Positions 1 to 6,663 of a stretch of 9,127 bases of DNA are shown here, in pieces (position 1 is the first letter of the stretch; every line of letters starts with the position of its first letter). The notes beneath the pieces are model-generated. The model had not been told where the DNA came from and did not search any database. It was given only the letters and a program-made list of their open reading frames with translations. Position numbers and translations under genes: made by a program. This stretch comes from CAYRHS01 sp964424125. Its GTDB lineage: Bacteria > Actinomycetota > Acidimicrobiia > IMCC26256 > JAOSJL01. The DNA is taken from positions 1-9,127 of the forward strand of contig CAYRHS010000130.1 of assembly GCA_964424125.1 (NCBI GenBank). Reading direction: 5' to 3'.

Positions 1-1
1 G

Positions 2-487
2 CAGGAAGGCACCTACCCGCTGCCCGAGGCGCAACTCGACCGCTTCCTGATGCGGCTCAGCATCGGCTACCCGACTCGTGACGCCGAGGTCGCGATTCTC
101 GACGCCCATCGCCGCCAGGACGCGTTCACCTCGCTCCCCCGTATCGCGGACGCCGAGATGGTCACGGCCGCGCTGGACACCGTCGACACCGTCCACGTGG
201 GCGCCAACCTCATGGGCTACATCGTCGACGTCGTCGACGCGACTCGACGCCACCGCGACCTCGCGCTCGGTGTCAGCCCGCGCGGTGCGCTCGCGCTCCA
301 GCGCGCAGCTCGCGCCCTGGCCGCCAGCGCCGGACGGGAGTACGCGGTACCCGACGACATCAAGCTGCTCGCCCGCCCCGTCCTGGAACACCGGGTGATG
401 GTGACGACGGAGGCACAGCTACGTGGCGTGACGGCCGGTGAGGTCCTGGAGACGATCCTCTCCTCGGTGCCGGTCCCCGGTCGCTAG
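2..487 (+). CDS. MoxR-family AAA+ ATPase, C-terminal part (5' end outside window)
   Basis: The frame is open from the first complete codon at base 2 to TAG at 485-487, giving the last 161 residues. The visible part begins QEGTYPLPEAQLDRF, the segment typical of MoxR ATPases just after the Walker B/sensor 1 region, with the arginine of LDRF in the expected place. About 80 residues later SPRGALALQRAAR matches the sensor 2 region (family usual: SPRA), followed by the helical lid ending in DDIKLLARPVLEHR. The Walker A and B motifs lie upstream of the window. MoxR proteins are cytoplasmic ATPases thought to work as chaperones for proteins encoded beside them. Here the partners would be the DUF58 protein, which starts 6 bases after this stop, and the transglutaminase-like protein. 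An internal ATG at 50 exists but is not the real start, because conserved sequence precedes it. The family call is firm; the substrate is unknown. Confidence 0.93.
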   Translation, partial: QEGTYPLPEAQLDRFLMRLSIGYPTRDAEVAILDAHRRQDAFTSLPRIADAEMVTAALDTVDTVHVGANLMGYIVDVVDATRRHRDLALGVSPRGALALQRAARALAASAGREYAVPDDIKLLARPVLEHRVMVTTEAQLRGVTAGEVLETILSSVPVPGR

Positions 488-493
488 ACGGTC

Positions 494-1675
494 GTGCTCA
501 CGAGCCGCGGCTGGTCGCTCCTGGGGGCTTCGGTCGGGCTCGTCGCGGGCAGCATCCTCCTCGGCCTGCTCGAGCTCGCCTTCCTCGCGGTCGCCGCATC
601 GTTCCTCGTCGTGCTGGGCGCGCTGGCCGTTCGTCGCCGTCGCCCCCGGCTGGTCGTCGAGCGACGTGTGGTCCCGCACCGGGTGAGCGTCGGAGACGAT
701 GCGCGCGTCGAGTTGGAGCTCAGCAACGTCGGCCGCCGGGTCTCGCCCGTCCTCGCCGTCACCGACGCCTTCGATCGAGGGCGACGCTCGGCCCCGTTCT
801 CGGTCCCTCCCGTCGGGCCGAGCGAACGGGTCCGGGCCGTCTACCGTGTTCCCACCACGCGCCGAGGCCGCTTCGAGGTCGGCCCCCTCCGGCTCTCGGT
901 GAGCGACCCCTTCGGGCTCGTGCGGCGTTCGTGGCGGGACGAGCAGATCGACGACGTCGTCGTCTACCCGAGGGTCCACCGCATCAGACCCGTACCCGAA
1001 GCGCCGGGAACGCCGGTGGCCGCCGACCGCTCCCGAGCACGCCGCGGCGTCGCGGGCGGGGTCGAGTTCCGCTCGTTGCGCGACTACATCGTGGGCGACG
1101 ACCTGCGGCGCATCCACTGGCGATCCACGGCTCGCACGGGCGATCTCATGATCCGCGAGGACGAGGACCGCTGGCTCAGCCATGCCGCGCTGCTGCTCGA
1201 CACGCGGCGCGCGGTGCACGACGAGGCCTCCTTCGAGCTCGCGGTGGAAGCGACGGCCTCGGTGGTCGCCTCGCTGGCTGCGGCCGACCGCCCCGTACAC
1301 GTCGTCACGACGAGCGGCCACGTGCTCGGCCGGGAGCGGGAAGGCCGCTCCGGAGTCCTCCTCGAGGAGCTCGCCGCGATCACACCCGTCGACTCCAGGG
1401 CGTTCACCGCGGTCGACGCCGCACTGCGGCCCGTCGATGGCGCGGGGACCGTGATCGCGATCTTCGGCGCGGTCACGTCGGAGGAGTCCGCGGCCGTGGC
1501 TCGGCTGAGCACGCGCTTCCGCCGCGTCGTCGTGGTCCTGACCCGCGCCGGCGCGGCACCACTCACGGCCCGGCCCAACACCGTGGTCGTCACTCCCTCC
1601 CCCACCCTTCCCTTCCCCGCCGCCTGGGATCGAGGTGTCACGCGATGGAAGCGCTCCGCCGCGGCCCCGCGCTAG
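494..1675 (+). CDS. DUF58 domain-containing membrane-anchored protein
   Basis: A 393-residue protein with a GTG start 6 bases after the MoxR stop, so it is probably translationally coupled; no strong Shine-Dalgarno sequence is visible. Two adjacent hydrophobic segments (about residues 8-26 and 27-46) are followed by an Arg-rich stretch (RRRRPR), giving an N-terminal membrane anchor. A beta-rich region follows (about 50-170, containing GRFEVGPLRLSVSDPFGL, typical of the family). The DUF58 signature lies at about 189-222 and includes FRSLRDYIVGDDLRRIHW. The C-terminal half resembles the von Willebrand A-like fold reported for DUF58 proteins (hydrophobic strand ALLLDTR near residue 232), but this was judged by eye only. 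The protein is known mainly from its constant association with MoxR ATPases and transglutaminase-like proteins, and its biochemical role is not established. Its 3' end overlaps the next gene by 31 bases. Confidence 0.93.
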   Translation: MLTSRGWSLLGASVGLVAGSILLGLLELAFLAVAASFLVVLGALAVRRRRPRLVVERRVVPHRVSVGDDARVELELSNVGRRVSPVLAVTDAFDRGRRSAPFSVPPVGPSERVRAVYRVPTTRRGRFEVGPLRLSVSDPFGLVRRSWRDEQIDDVVVYPRVHRIRPVPEAPGTPVAADRSRARRGVAGGVEFRSLRDYIVGDDLRRIHWRSTARTGDLMIREDEDRWLSHAALLLDTRRAVHDEASFELAVEATASVVASLAAADRPVHVVTTSGHVLGREREGRSGVLLEELAAITPVDSRAFTAVDAALRPVDGAGTVIAIFGAVTSEESAAVARLSTRFRRVVVVLTRAGAAPLTARPNTVVVTPSPTLPFPAAWDRGVTRWKRSAAAPR

Positions 1676-3927
1676 CCATCGCCACGGTCAGCGTGGCCGC
1701 GGCCTGGACGCTCGCGCGCGTCTTCGACGGCGCGTCGTTTCTGCCCGCGATCCTCGGCGCGGCTCTGATCCCCCACGCGATCGGCGCGATCGCGCGCGCC
1801 CGCCGCTGGGCCTGGTGGAAGGTGCTCGCCCTCTCGGCGATCGGCCTCGGGCTCTACGTCTGCTGGACCGTGGCACCGCACACGACGGCCTACGGAGCCC
1901 CCACCGGCGCGACGTGGGACGCGATCGGCGACGCGTGGACGCGTGGCTGGCAGATCTCCCGTGACCTGAAGGCGCCGGTCCCGATCGAGGCCGGGACTTT
2001 GCTCCTCGCCGTCCTCGGCGTCTGGCTCATCGCGCAGGCCGCCGACCTGCTCGCGTTCGAGGGACGCGCGTCCGTCGGCGCGCTGTTCCCGGGAGTGGTC
2101 CTGTTCCTGGTGGCGAGCGCGCTCGGCACCAACCGTCAACGGACGGTGACCACACTCACCTTCGCGGTGGCGGCCGCGCTCTTTCTGTTGGTCCAACAGG
2201 CATCGCTCGCCGAGGACGCCCGCGCCTGGTTCGTGCCGCGACGAAGAACGCCCACGCGGTGGGCGCTCCGCAGCGGCCTCGGCGTGACGGTGGTAGCGCT
2301 GGTGGGGGCGGTGCTGATCACCCCGCTGCTCCCCGGCGCCGGTGCCGATCCGCTCGTCGACTATCGGGACCTCGTACCGGGCGAAGGGCGGGGCGAGTTC
2401 AAGGTCGAGAATCCCGTCGTGGAGATGGAGAAGCAGCTCCTCGACCTCCCCGACGAGGTCATGTTCACCTCCGATCGGAACGCGAACTACTACCGGCTCG
2501 CCACGCTCGACGTCTTCGACGGTGCTTCGTGGACCCACAGCGAGGCCACCTACGACGCGGGGCGCCCCGAGGACGACCTCGACGAGGCCACGCGGCTGCC
2601 GCAGCACGAGGAGACGCACCGCATCGAGATCGGCGCGCCGCTCGACAGCGACTGGCTCCCCGCGCCCTACCGACCCATCTCGGTCGAAGGTGTCGACGCG
2701 GGTAAGGCCGGTGATCGTCCGGATCTCTTCGTCGAGCAGGGAACGCCGACCGGAACCGACTACGACGTGACGTCGGTCGTCTACGACCGGATCGACCGCG
2801 CCATCGTCGGCAACGATCCCGTCCCCGAGGACATCGAGACCCGATACACCGAGTTGCCCGCGGACTTCCCGCCCGCGGTTCGCCAGCTCGCCGACGAGCT
2901 CACCGCCGACGCCGACACGCCCTACGACCGCGCCGTCGCCCTGCGCGACTTCTTCCGCAACACGGACGGACCGGACGGCTTCGAGTACAGCCAGGACGTG
3001 CCGCGGGACAGCGGCAACGAGACCGTCGAGCACTTCGTGCTCGACCCTCGGGAGGAGGACGGGCACACCGGCTACTGCGAGCAGTTCTCGACTGCGTTCG
3101 CGTCGATGGCTCGCCACGTCGGGCTCCCCACCCGGGTCGTCGTGGGCTTCCTCCCCGGCGAGCTGAATCCCGAGACGGGGCGCTTCGAGATCCGTGGCAA
3201 CCGCGCCCATGCCTGGACCGAGATCTACTTCGCGGACGTCGGCTGGATCCCGTTCGACCCGACTCCCGGGAACGGGGCCGGCGAGCGGATCCCGGGCGAC
3301 CACCAGGTCCCGCCGCTCGGTACGGTCGGTCGCGGTCCCCTACCCGGCGAGGAGCCCGTGCCGGGCCAGACGCCACCGCCTACGGCGGCGACGCCCTCGC
3401 CCGAGCCCCAGGCACCGGGCGTCGACGCGGCGGCGCCCGCGGCCGACGGGGAAAGCGGGTTCCCGACCGGGACCGTGCTGCTCGCGACCGCAATCGTGCT
3501 CGGCGTCGTCGGCCTCCCGCTCGCAGCCGTCGGCGCGATCCTCCTCGCGAAGCGACGCCGCCGGACGCGCCGGCGGACCGCGGCCGATCCGAGGGACCAG
3601 GTCGCGGGCGCGTGGGACGAGGCGCTCGACCGCTTCGCCGAGGCCGGAGTGCTTCCCGGCCCCGCGGCCACACCGCTCGAGTTCGCGCGCGACGCCGCAG
3701 GCCACGGTGCAGGGGAATCGGCTCCGTCGCTCGACGTGCTCGCCCGTCGCTACACCGCGGCCTGCTACTCGCAGCGTCCACCGTTGCCGGACGCGGTCGG
3801 CGACGCGTGGGAAGCAGTCGAGCGGATCGACGTCGCGCTGGCAGCCGAGGTCGGGCCAGGGATCCGGTGGCGTCGTCGCCTCGACCCCCGCACCCTCTGG
3901 CGGCGCCGCCGCGCTGTCAGCGACTGA
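1645..3927 (+). CDS. TgpA-like transglutaminase membrane protein with C-terminal DUF4129-like domain
   Basis: A 760-residue protein. The ATG at 1645 was chosen because GAGG (1632-1635) lies 9 bases upstream and a transmembrane segment follows at once; the frame is open much further upstream but that part is antisense-like noise within the DUF58 gene. Seven hydrophobic segments are seen at about 8-27, 31-50, 57-77, 115-137, 142-161, 167-187 and 209-229. A long extracytoplasmic region then carries the transglutaminase core: Cys478 in GYCEQFSTAFASMARHVGLP, His522 in NRAHAWTEIYF and Asp538 in WIPFDPTPG form the expected Cys-His-Asp triad. A Pro/Ala-rich linker (about 550-604) leads to an eighth membrane segment (about 609-635), a basic stop-transfer stretch and a DUF4129-like cytoplasmic tail (about 640-745). 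The layout matches TgpA proteins (a Pseudomonas aeruginosa member is essential). The intact triad suggests an active enzyme, but whether it cross-links, hydrolyses peptides or acts on cell-wall material is unknown. It overlaps DUF58 by 31 bases and converges on the MerR gene with an 11-base overlap. Confidence 0.92.
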   Translation: MEALRRGPALAIATVSVAAAWTLARVFDGASFLPAILGAALIPHAIGAIARARRWAWWKVLALSAIGLGLYVCWTVAPHTTAYGAPTGATWDAIGDAWTRGWQISRDLKAPVPIEAGTLLLAVLGVWLIAQAADLLAFEGRASVGALFPGVVLFLVASALGTNRQRTVTTLTFAVAAALFLLVQQASLAEDARAWFVPRRRTPTRWALRSGLGVTVVALVGAVLITPLLPGAGADPLVDYRDLVPGEGRGEFKVENPVVEMEKQLLDLPDEVMFTSDRNANYYRLATLDVFDGASWTHSEATYDAGRPEDDLDEATRLPQHEETHRIEIGAPLDSDWLPAPYRPISVEGVDAGKAGDRPDLFVEQGTPTGTDYDVTSVVYDRIDRAIVGNDPVPEDIETRYTELPADFPPAVRQLADELTADADTPYDRAVALRDFFRNTDGPDGFEYSQDVPRDSGNETVEHFVLDPREEDGHTGYCEQFSTAFASMARHVGLPTRVVVGFLPGELNPETGRFEIRGNRAHAWTEIYFADVGWIPFDPTPGNGAGERIPGDHQVPPLGTVGRGPLPGEEPVPGQTPPPTAATPSPEPQAPGVDAAAPAADGESGFPTGTVLLATAIVLGVVGLPLAAVGAILLAKRRRRTRRRTAADPRDQVAGAWDEALDRFAEAGVLPGPAATPLEFARDAAGHGAGESAPSLDVLARRYTAACYSQRPPLPDAVGDAWEAVERIDVALAAEVGPGIRWRRRLDPRTLWRRRRAVSD

Positions 3928-4405
3928 TCTGCTCGTCGTCCGGTTCGCCTGCGAGTTCGTCGACGAACGCTCTGCGGTCGGCCTCGAAGGTCCGCACCTC
4001 GGCCTCGACCTCGGCGGCGAAGTCGCCGACACCCACGAACAGCGCGAGCTGGCCCGCGCGCAGGGCGTCGAGGATCTCGCCGTCGTCGTGGCACGCCCAC
4101 ACGTTCGAGCCGTCGGTCACGAGGCGGACCCCGGCGAGGTCCTCTCCCGAAGTCGCGAGGAGTCGGGCGGCGCGCCGGATCCGACCTGTCGGCAATCCGG
4201 CCTCGAGCAGCCGCCCGACCACCCTCGCCGCGACGAGGTCACGGAACGAGTACCGCGGTGCGCCGCGCTGATCGTCGGCTGGTGTCACGAGCCCGCTGCG
4301 GCGCCAGTGCCGGAGCTGTGACTCGCTGCAACCACTCAGGCGCGCCGCCTGGGCGGTCGTGAAGCCGGAGCCGGCCTCGCCGTGCCGGGTGGGTTGCTCA
4401 GGAAT
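3917..4405 (-). CDS. MerR-type HTH regulator with no canonical start codon
   Basis: The N-terminal part reads FTTAQAARLSGCSESQLRHW, then RRSGLVTPADDQRGAPRYSF, a textbook MerR winged helix-turn-helix with a following helix (VVGRLLEAGLPTGRIRRAARLL). A C-terminal region has a strand-like segment VRLVTDGSNVW, then DGEILDALRAGQLALFVGVG and an acidic helical tail; no metal-binding cysteine cluster typical of classical MerR sensors is present. Ligand and targets are unknown. The start is unresolved. The only canonical codon is GTG at 4288, but it cuts off the first half of the HTH. The frame is open back to 4459 with no ATG, GTG or TTG. I give the upstream non-canonical ATT at 4405 as a provisional boundary (162 residues); CTG at 4339 is another possibility but also clips the HTH. 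The gene overlaps the end of DUF3040, in the +1 frame relative to it, so re-initiation, frameshifting or a sequence error are all possible. The stop overlaps the convergent transglutaminase stop by 11 bases. Confidence 0.8.
   Translation of the reverse strand: MPEQPTRHGEAGSGFTTAQAARLSGCSESQLRHWRRSGLVTPADDQRGAPRYSFRDLVAARVVGRLLEAGLPTGRIRRAARLLATSGEDLAGVRLVTDGSNVWACHDDGEILDALRAGQLALFVGVGDFAAEVEAEVRTFEADRRAFVDELAGEPDDEQISR
4398..4403 (-). other. UCC-UGA at the end of DUF3040: possible +1 recoding site
   Basis: On the - strand DUF3040 ends GAT TCC TGA GCA. Skipping one base at TCC-TGA makes the next codon GAG (4399-4397), which is in the open MerR frame and reads on through the complete helix-turn-helix. 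UCC-UGA is the shift site of eukaryotic antizyme +1 frameshifting, and bacterial prfB uses the similar CUU-UGA. No prfB-like upstream Shine-Dalgarno element is seen here. This is an inference prompted by the missing MerR start codon; coincidence is entirely possible. Confidence 0.2.
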
Positions 4406-4775
4406 CGTCGCGACGCCAGCGTTCGCGCCAACGCTTCCCCGCGTTGCCGAGCATGCCCTTCAGACCACGGCCGCGCATCGAGGACGTGAGGCTCTCCAGG
4501 CCGGCACGTCCGAGCTTGCGGACGTTGCGCTCGATCACGATCAGGCAGGCGAGCATGATCGCGAACCCGCCGAGCGCCACGAAGGTGTTGGTCGACACGG
4601 TGAGGATCAGCAGCGCGAAGCCGAGCACGAAACCCAGGACAGACCACTTGATGGTCCGTGCTGCGTGGCGGTAGAGCGTCGTCTTGGAGACCTGCTGCGC
4701 GAGCTCCGGATCGGTCTCGTAGAGCTGGGCCTCGATCTGCTGGAGGATGCGCTGTTCGTCCTCGGACAGGGGCAT
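4398..4775 (-). CDS. DUF3040 small membrane protein
   Basis: A 125-residue protein beginning MPLSEDEQRILQQIEAQL, the characteristic start of DUF3040 proteins. An upstream in-frame GTG at 4820 would add 15 residues, but the ATG at 4775 is preferred because GAGGAGGAG (4793-4785) sits 9 bases before it and because family members start at this point. After an amphipathic acidic N-terminal helix (about 1-30) come two membrane segments (about 43-60 and 63-81), then a basic C-terminal tail (residues 83-122, many Arg/Lys), so both ends are predicted to be cytoplasmic. DUF3040 is restricted largely to Actinomycetota, is often found near cell-division/cell-wall gene clusters, and has no assigned function. 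About 90 bases separate it from dinB upstream, enough for its own promoter. Its stop codon overlaps the MerR frame. Confidence 0.9.
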   Translation of the reverse strand: MPLSEDEQRILQQIEAQLYETDPELAQQVSKTTLYRHAARTIKWSVLGFVLGFALLILTVSTNTFVALGGFAIMLACLIVIERNVRKLGRAGLESLTSSMRGRGLKGMLGNAGKRWRERWRRDDS

Positions 4776-4784
4776 CGCCGCCGG

Positions 4785-4793
4785 CTCCTCCTC
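4785..4793 (-). promoter_or_regulatory. Strong ribosome binding site for DUF3040
   Basis: GAGGAGGAG on the - strand, 9 bases upstream of the ATG at 4775. It is the clearest Shine-Dalgarno sequence in the window and decides the DUF3040 start over the upstream GTG at 4820. Confidence 0.7.
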
Positions 4794-4803
4794 GTGGCGA
4801 ACG

Positions 4804-4809
4804 ACCGTA
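4804..4809 (-). promoter_or_regulatory. Candidate -10 element (TACGGT) in the dinB-DUF3040 gap
   Basis: TACGGT on the - strand fits the TANNNT pattern of actinobacterial group 1 sigma -10 elements. It would place transcription start near 4797, giving a leader of about 22 bases that contains the Shine-Dalgarno sequence. No TTGACA-like -35 is visible at 16-18 bases. DUF3040 and MerR may therefore be transcribed separately from dinB, but this is only a pattern match. Confidence 0.25.
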
Positions 4810-4865
4810 TTCTCGCGCACGGGACACAGGGGTCGCCCGCGCAGATCCAGCCGTCGCCCCGCCCG

Positions 4866-6098
4866 TCAACCCTCGTGGTCGGGTCCCCAGGGTGAGCCCC
4901 GCCGACGGATCCTGAGCCCCTCCCCACTCGCGAGGCGCGCCGGGCCGAGCGCGTCGGTGCCGAACCGGTCCCGCACCGCGTCCAGGGTCCTGTCGAGCGC
5001 GCGCTCCGGGGCCCGCTCGCCTTCCCCCACCAGGTCCAGGACCCCTTGCTCCGGGCCGGCCTCGACGAGGTTTCGCCCCGAGACGCCGAGCAGACGCACA
5101 CCGGGCGCGACGTCCACGGAGCGCAGCGACGCTCGCGCGGCCGCCGCGATCGTCGCCGCATGATCGCTCGGATGCTCCAACGTCCGCGAGCGCGTGATCG
5201 TACGGAAGTCCCCGAACCGGACCTTCAGGACCACGGTGCGGGCCCGGCGCCCCGCCCGCCGGAGACGGCTGGCCACCATCTCCGAGTACCGGACCACCTC
5301 CACCTCGAGGTCGGCGAGCTCGACGCGGTCGGTGGCGAAGGTCTCCTCGTGACCGATCGACTTCGTCTCGTGCTCGGGCTCGACGCTTCTCACGTCGCGG
5401 TTGTGCGCGAGCGCGTGCAGGTGGCTCCCCGCCGCGTGCCCGAGCGCGCGCTGCAGCGTCTCCTCGGGCAACGCGGCCAGGTCCCCCACCGTCCGGACGG
5501 CGAAGCGTTCCAGGCGGTGCAGCATCGACGGACCGACTCCCCACAGGCGCCCGACCGGCAACGCATGGAGGAAGGCCAGCTCCTCGCCGGACGCGAGCAC
5601 GAGGAGCCCGTCCGGCTTGGCCTCCTGGCTCGCGAGCTTCGCGACGTGCTTCGTGCTCGCGCCACCGACCGACACCACGAGGCCCGTCTCCTGCCGGACG
5701 CGAGCTCGGAGCATCCCCCCGATGCGCTCCGGCGGCCCGTGGAGCCGACGCACGCCCGAAACGTCGAGGAAGGCCTCGTCGAACCCGAGCGGCTCGACGA
5801 GCGGCGTCACCGAACGGAAGACCTCCATCACCTGCCCGCTCGCCTCCTGATAGGCCTCGAAGCGCGGCGGGCGGAAGATCCCGTGCGGGCACGCGCGCCG
5901 CGCGCGGGCCATCGGCATCGCCGAGTGGACGCCGTACTGGCGGGCCTCGTAGCTCGCGGCGGCGACCACCCCGCGTCCGCCGAGGCCGCCCACGATCACG
6001 GGCTTGCCCCGGAGGCTCGGGTCGTGGAGCTGCTCGACCGCGGCGAAGAACGCGTCGAGGTCGGCGTGGAGGATCGAGCGTTCGCCCGACGTGCTCAC
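4866..6098 (-). CDS. dinB: DNA polymerase IV (Y-family translesion polymerase)
   Basis: A 410-residue Y-family polymerase. The GTG at 6098 was chosen because it overlaps the Nudix stop as GTGA and starts 8 residues before the conserved ILHADLDAFFAAVEQ; the frame continues upstream but that part lies inside the Nudix gene. Catalytic acids are Asp13 (DLD) and Asp107-Glu108 in FDEAFLDVSG; the expected steric-gate Phe is Phe18. The finger region has SYEARQYGVHSAMP (49-62). SVGGASTKHVAKLASQEAKP and the helix-hairpin-helix stretch VGRLWGVGPSMLHRLERFAV follow. The little-finger domain begins near HETKSIGHEETF, and QGVLDL at 351-356 is a plausible beta-clamp binding motif. Length is slightly above the E. 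coli enzyme (about 350), as in many actinobacterial DinB proteins with a C-terminal extension. Pol IV is cytoplasmic and copies past damaged bases at the cost of accuracy. No recognisable LexA box was found upstream, so SOS control cannot be claimed. Confidence 0.96.
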   Translation of the reverse strand: MSTSGERSILHADLDAFFAAVEQLHDPSLRGKPVIVGGLGGRGVVAAASYEARQYGVHSAMPMARARRACPHGIFRPPRFEAYQEASGQVMEVFRSVTPLVEPLGFDEAFLDVSGVRRLHGPPERIGGMLRARVRQETGLVVSVGGASTKHVAKLASQEAKPDGLLVLASGEELAFLHALPVGRLWGVGPSMLHRLERFAVRTVGDLAALPEETLQRALGHAAGSHLHALAHNRDVRSVEPEHETKSIGHEETFATDRVELADLEVEVVRYSEMVASRLRRAGRRARTVVLKVRFGDFRTITRSRTLEHPSDHAATIAAAARASLRSVDVAPGVRLLGVSGRNLVEAGPEQGVLDLVGEGERAPERALDRTLDAVRDRFGTDALGPARLASGEGLRIRRRGSPWGPDHEG

Positions 6099-6652
6099 GA
6101 CTCCGCGCGCTCCACGCGCAGGTCGTCGCGGCTCGATCCGTGCACGATGTAGCGGAACACACGCGCCGTGGAGGCGTCCCAACGTCTTTCCAGCCACGCT
6201 TGCAGCGGTTCGCGTACCCAGCGCGCACACCCCGAGAGCGCCTCGTCGCGCTCGACGGGCGCGACGAACACGGCTTCGGCGACGATGCCGTCGGGGTCGT
6301 CCACCGTCAACTCACCGACGAAGTCGACCGCTCGGTGCACCTCGCAGCGCATGGTCCAGCCCATGTCGGGTGCGTCGGCGTGCACCTCGTAGAGCGGACC
6401 CGACCAGCGCTGAACGCGCAGACCCGTCTCCTCGGCGACCTCGCGGGTGAGCCCGTCGAGAATCGACTCGCCGCCGTCGATCACCCCGCCCGGTGGGCTC
6501 CAGTCCTCGTACCCGCCCCGCCGGACGTTGCGGACCAACAGCAGGCGGTCACCTCGCTCGACCAATCCGCCGGCGACCGTCCACACGTGCCGGGTGCCGG
6601 CTTCCGCATCACGGGGCACGCCCTCAGTCTCGCGCCCGCCTCGGACGGTCAC
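6095..6652 (-). CDS. Nudix hydrolase
   Basis: A 185-residue protein with a perfect Nudix box: Gly56, five residues, Glu62, seven residues, then REVAEETGL at 70-78 (pattern Gx5Ex7REUxEExGU), which binds the metal that drives pyrophosphate cleavage. The preceding strand-helix (VWTVAGGLVERGDRLLLVRN) and YEDWSPPGGVIDGGES are typical of MutT-like Nudix folds. The C-terminal 40 residues are helical by eye (EPLQAWLERRW). The GTG start at 6652 lies 11 bases after the glycosyltransferase stop; no strong Shine-Dalgarno is visible, so coupling is likely. It overlaps dinB by 4 bases. Substrate cannot be read from the sequence: a nucleoside triphosphate (possibly oxidised), an ADP-ribose or a nucleotide sugar are all compatible. 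The first 20 residues are poorly conserved-looking, so a later start is possible. Confidence 0.92.
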   Translation of the reverse strand: MTVRGGRETEGVPRDAEAGTRHVWTVAGGLVERGDRLLLVRNVRRGGYEDWSPPGGVIDGGESILDGLTREVAEETGLRVQRWSGPLYEVHADAPDMGWTMRCEVHRAVDFVGELTVDDPDGIVAEAVFVAPVERDEALSGCARWVREPLQAWLERRWDASTARVFRYIVHGSSRDDLRVERAES

Positions 6653-6663
6653 TCGGTGCTCGG

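Noticed and set aside
222..240. GTCGAC-rich inverted repeat in the MoxR gene
   Set aside because: It is explained by successive Val-Asp codons (IVDVVDA) in a conserved coding region.
931..1644. Upstream extension of the transglutaminase frame
   Set aside because: Arg-rich sequence lying wholly inside DUF58; the ATG at 1645 has a Shine-Dalgarno sequence and starts directly before the first membrane helix.
1672..3303. 543-codon open frame on the - strand opposite the transglutaminase gene
   Set aside because: It is a product of GC-rich codon bias: the + strand frame carries recognised membrane and catalytic motifs, while this frame has low-complexity Arg/Gly/Glu-rich sequence with no recognisable domain.
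4336..6228. 630-codon - strand open frame across dinB and DUF3040
   Set aside because: It is in a different frame from both genes, is Arg/Gly/Pro-rich and without motifs; dinB and DUF3040 explain the region.
6099..6230. Longer N-terminus for DNA polymerase IV
   Set aside because: It lies inside the Nudix gene and is not part of the Y-family fold; GTG 6098 with the GTGA overlap is the natural start.
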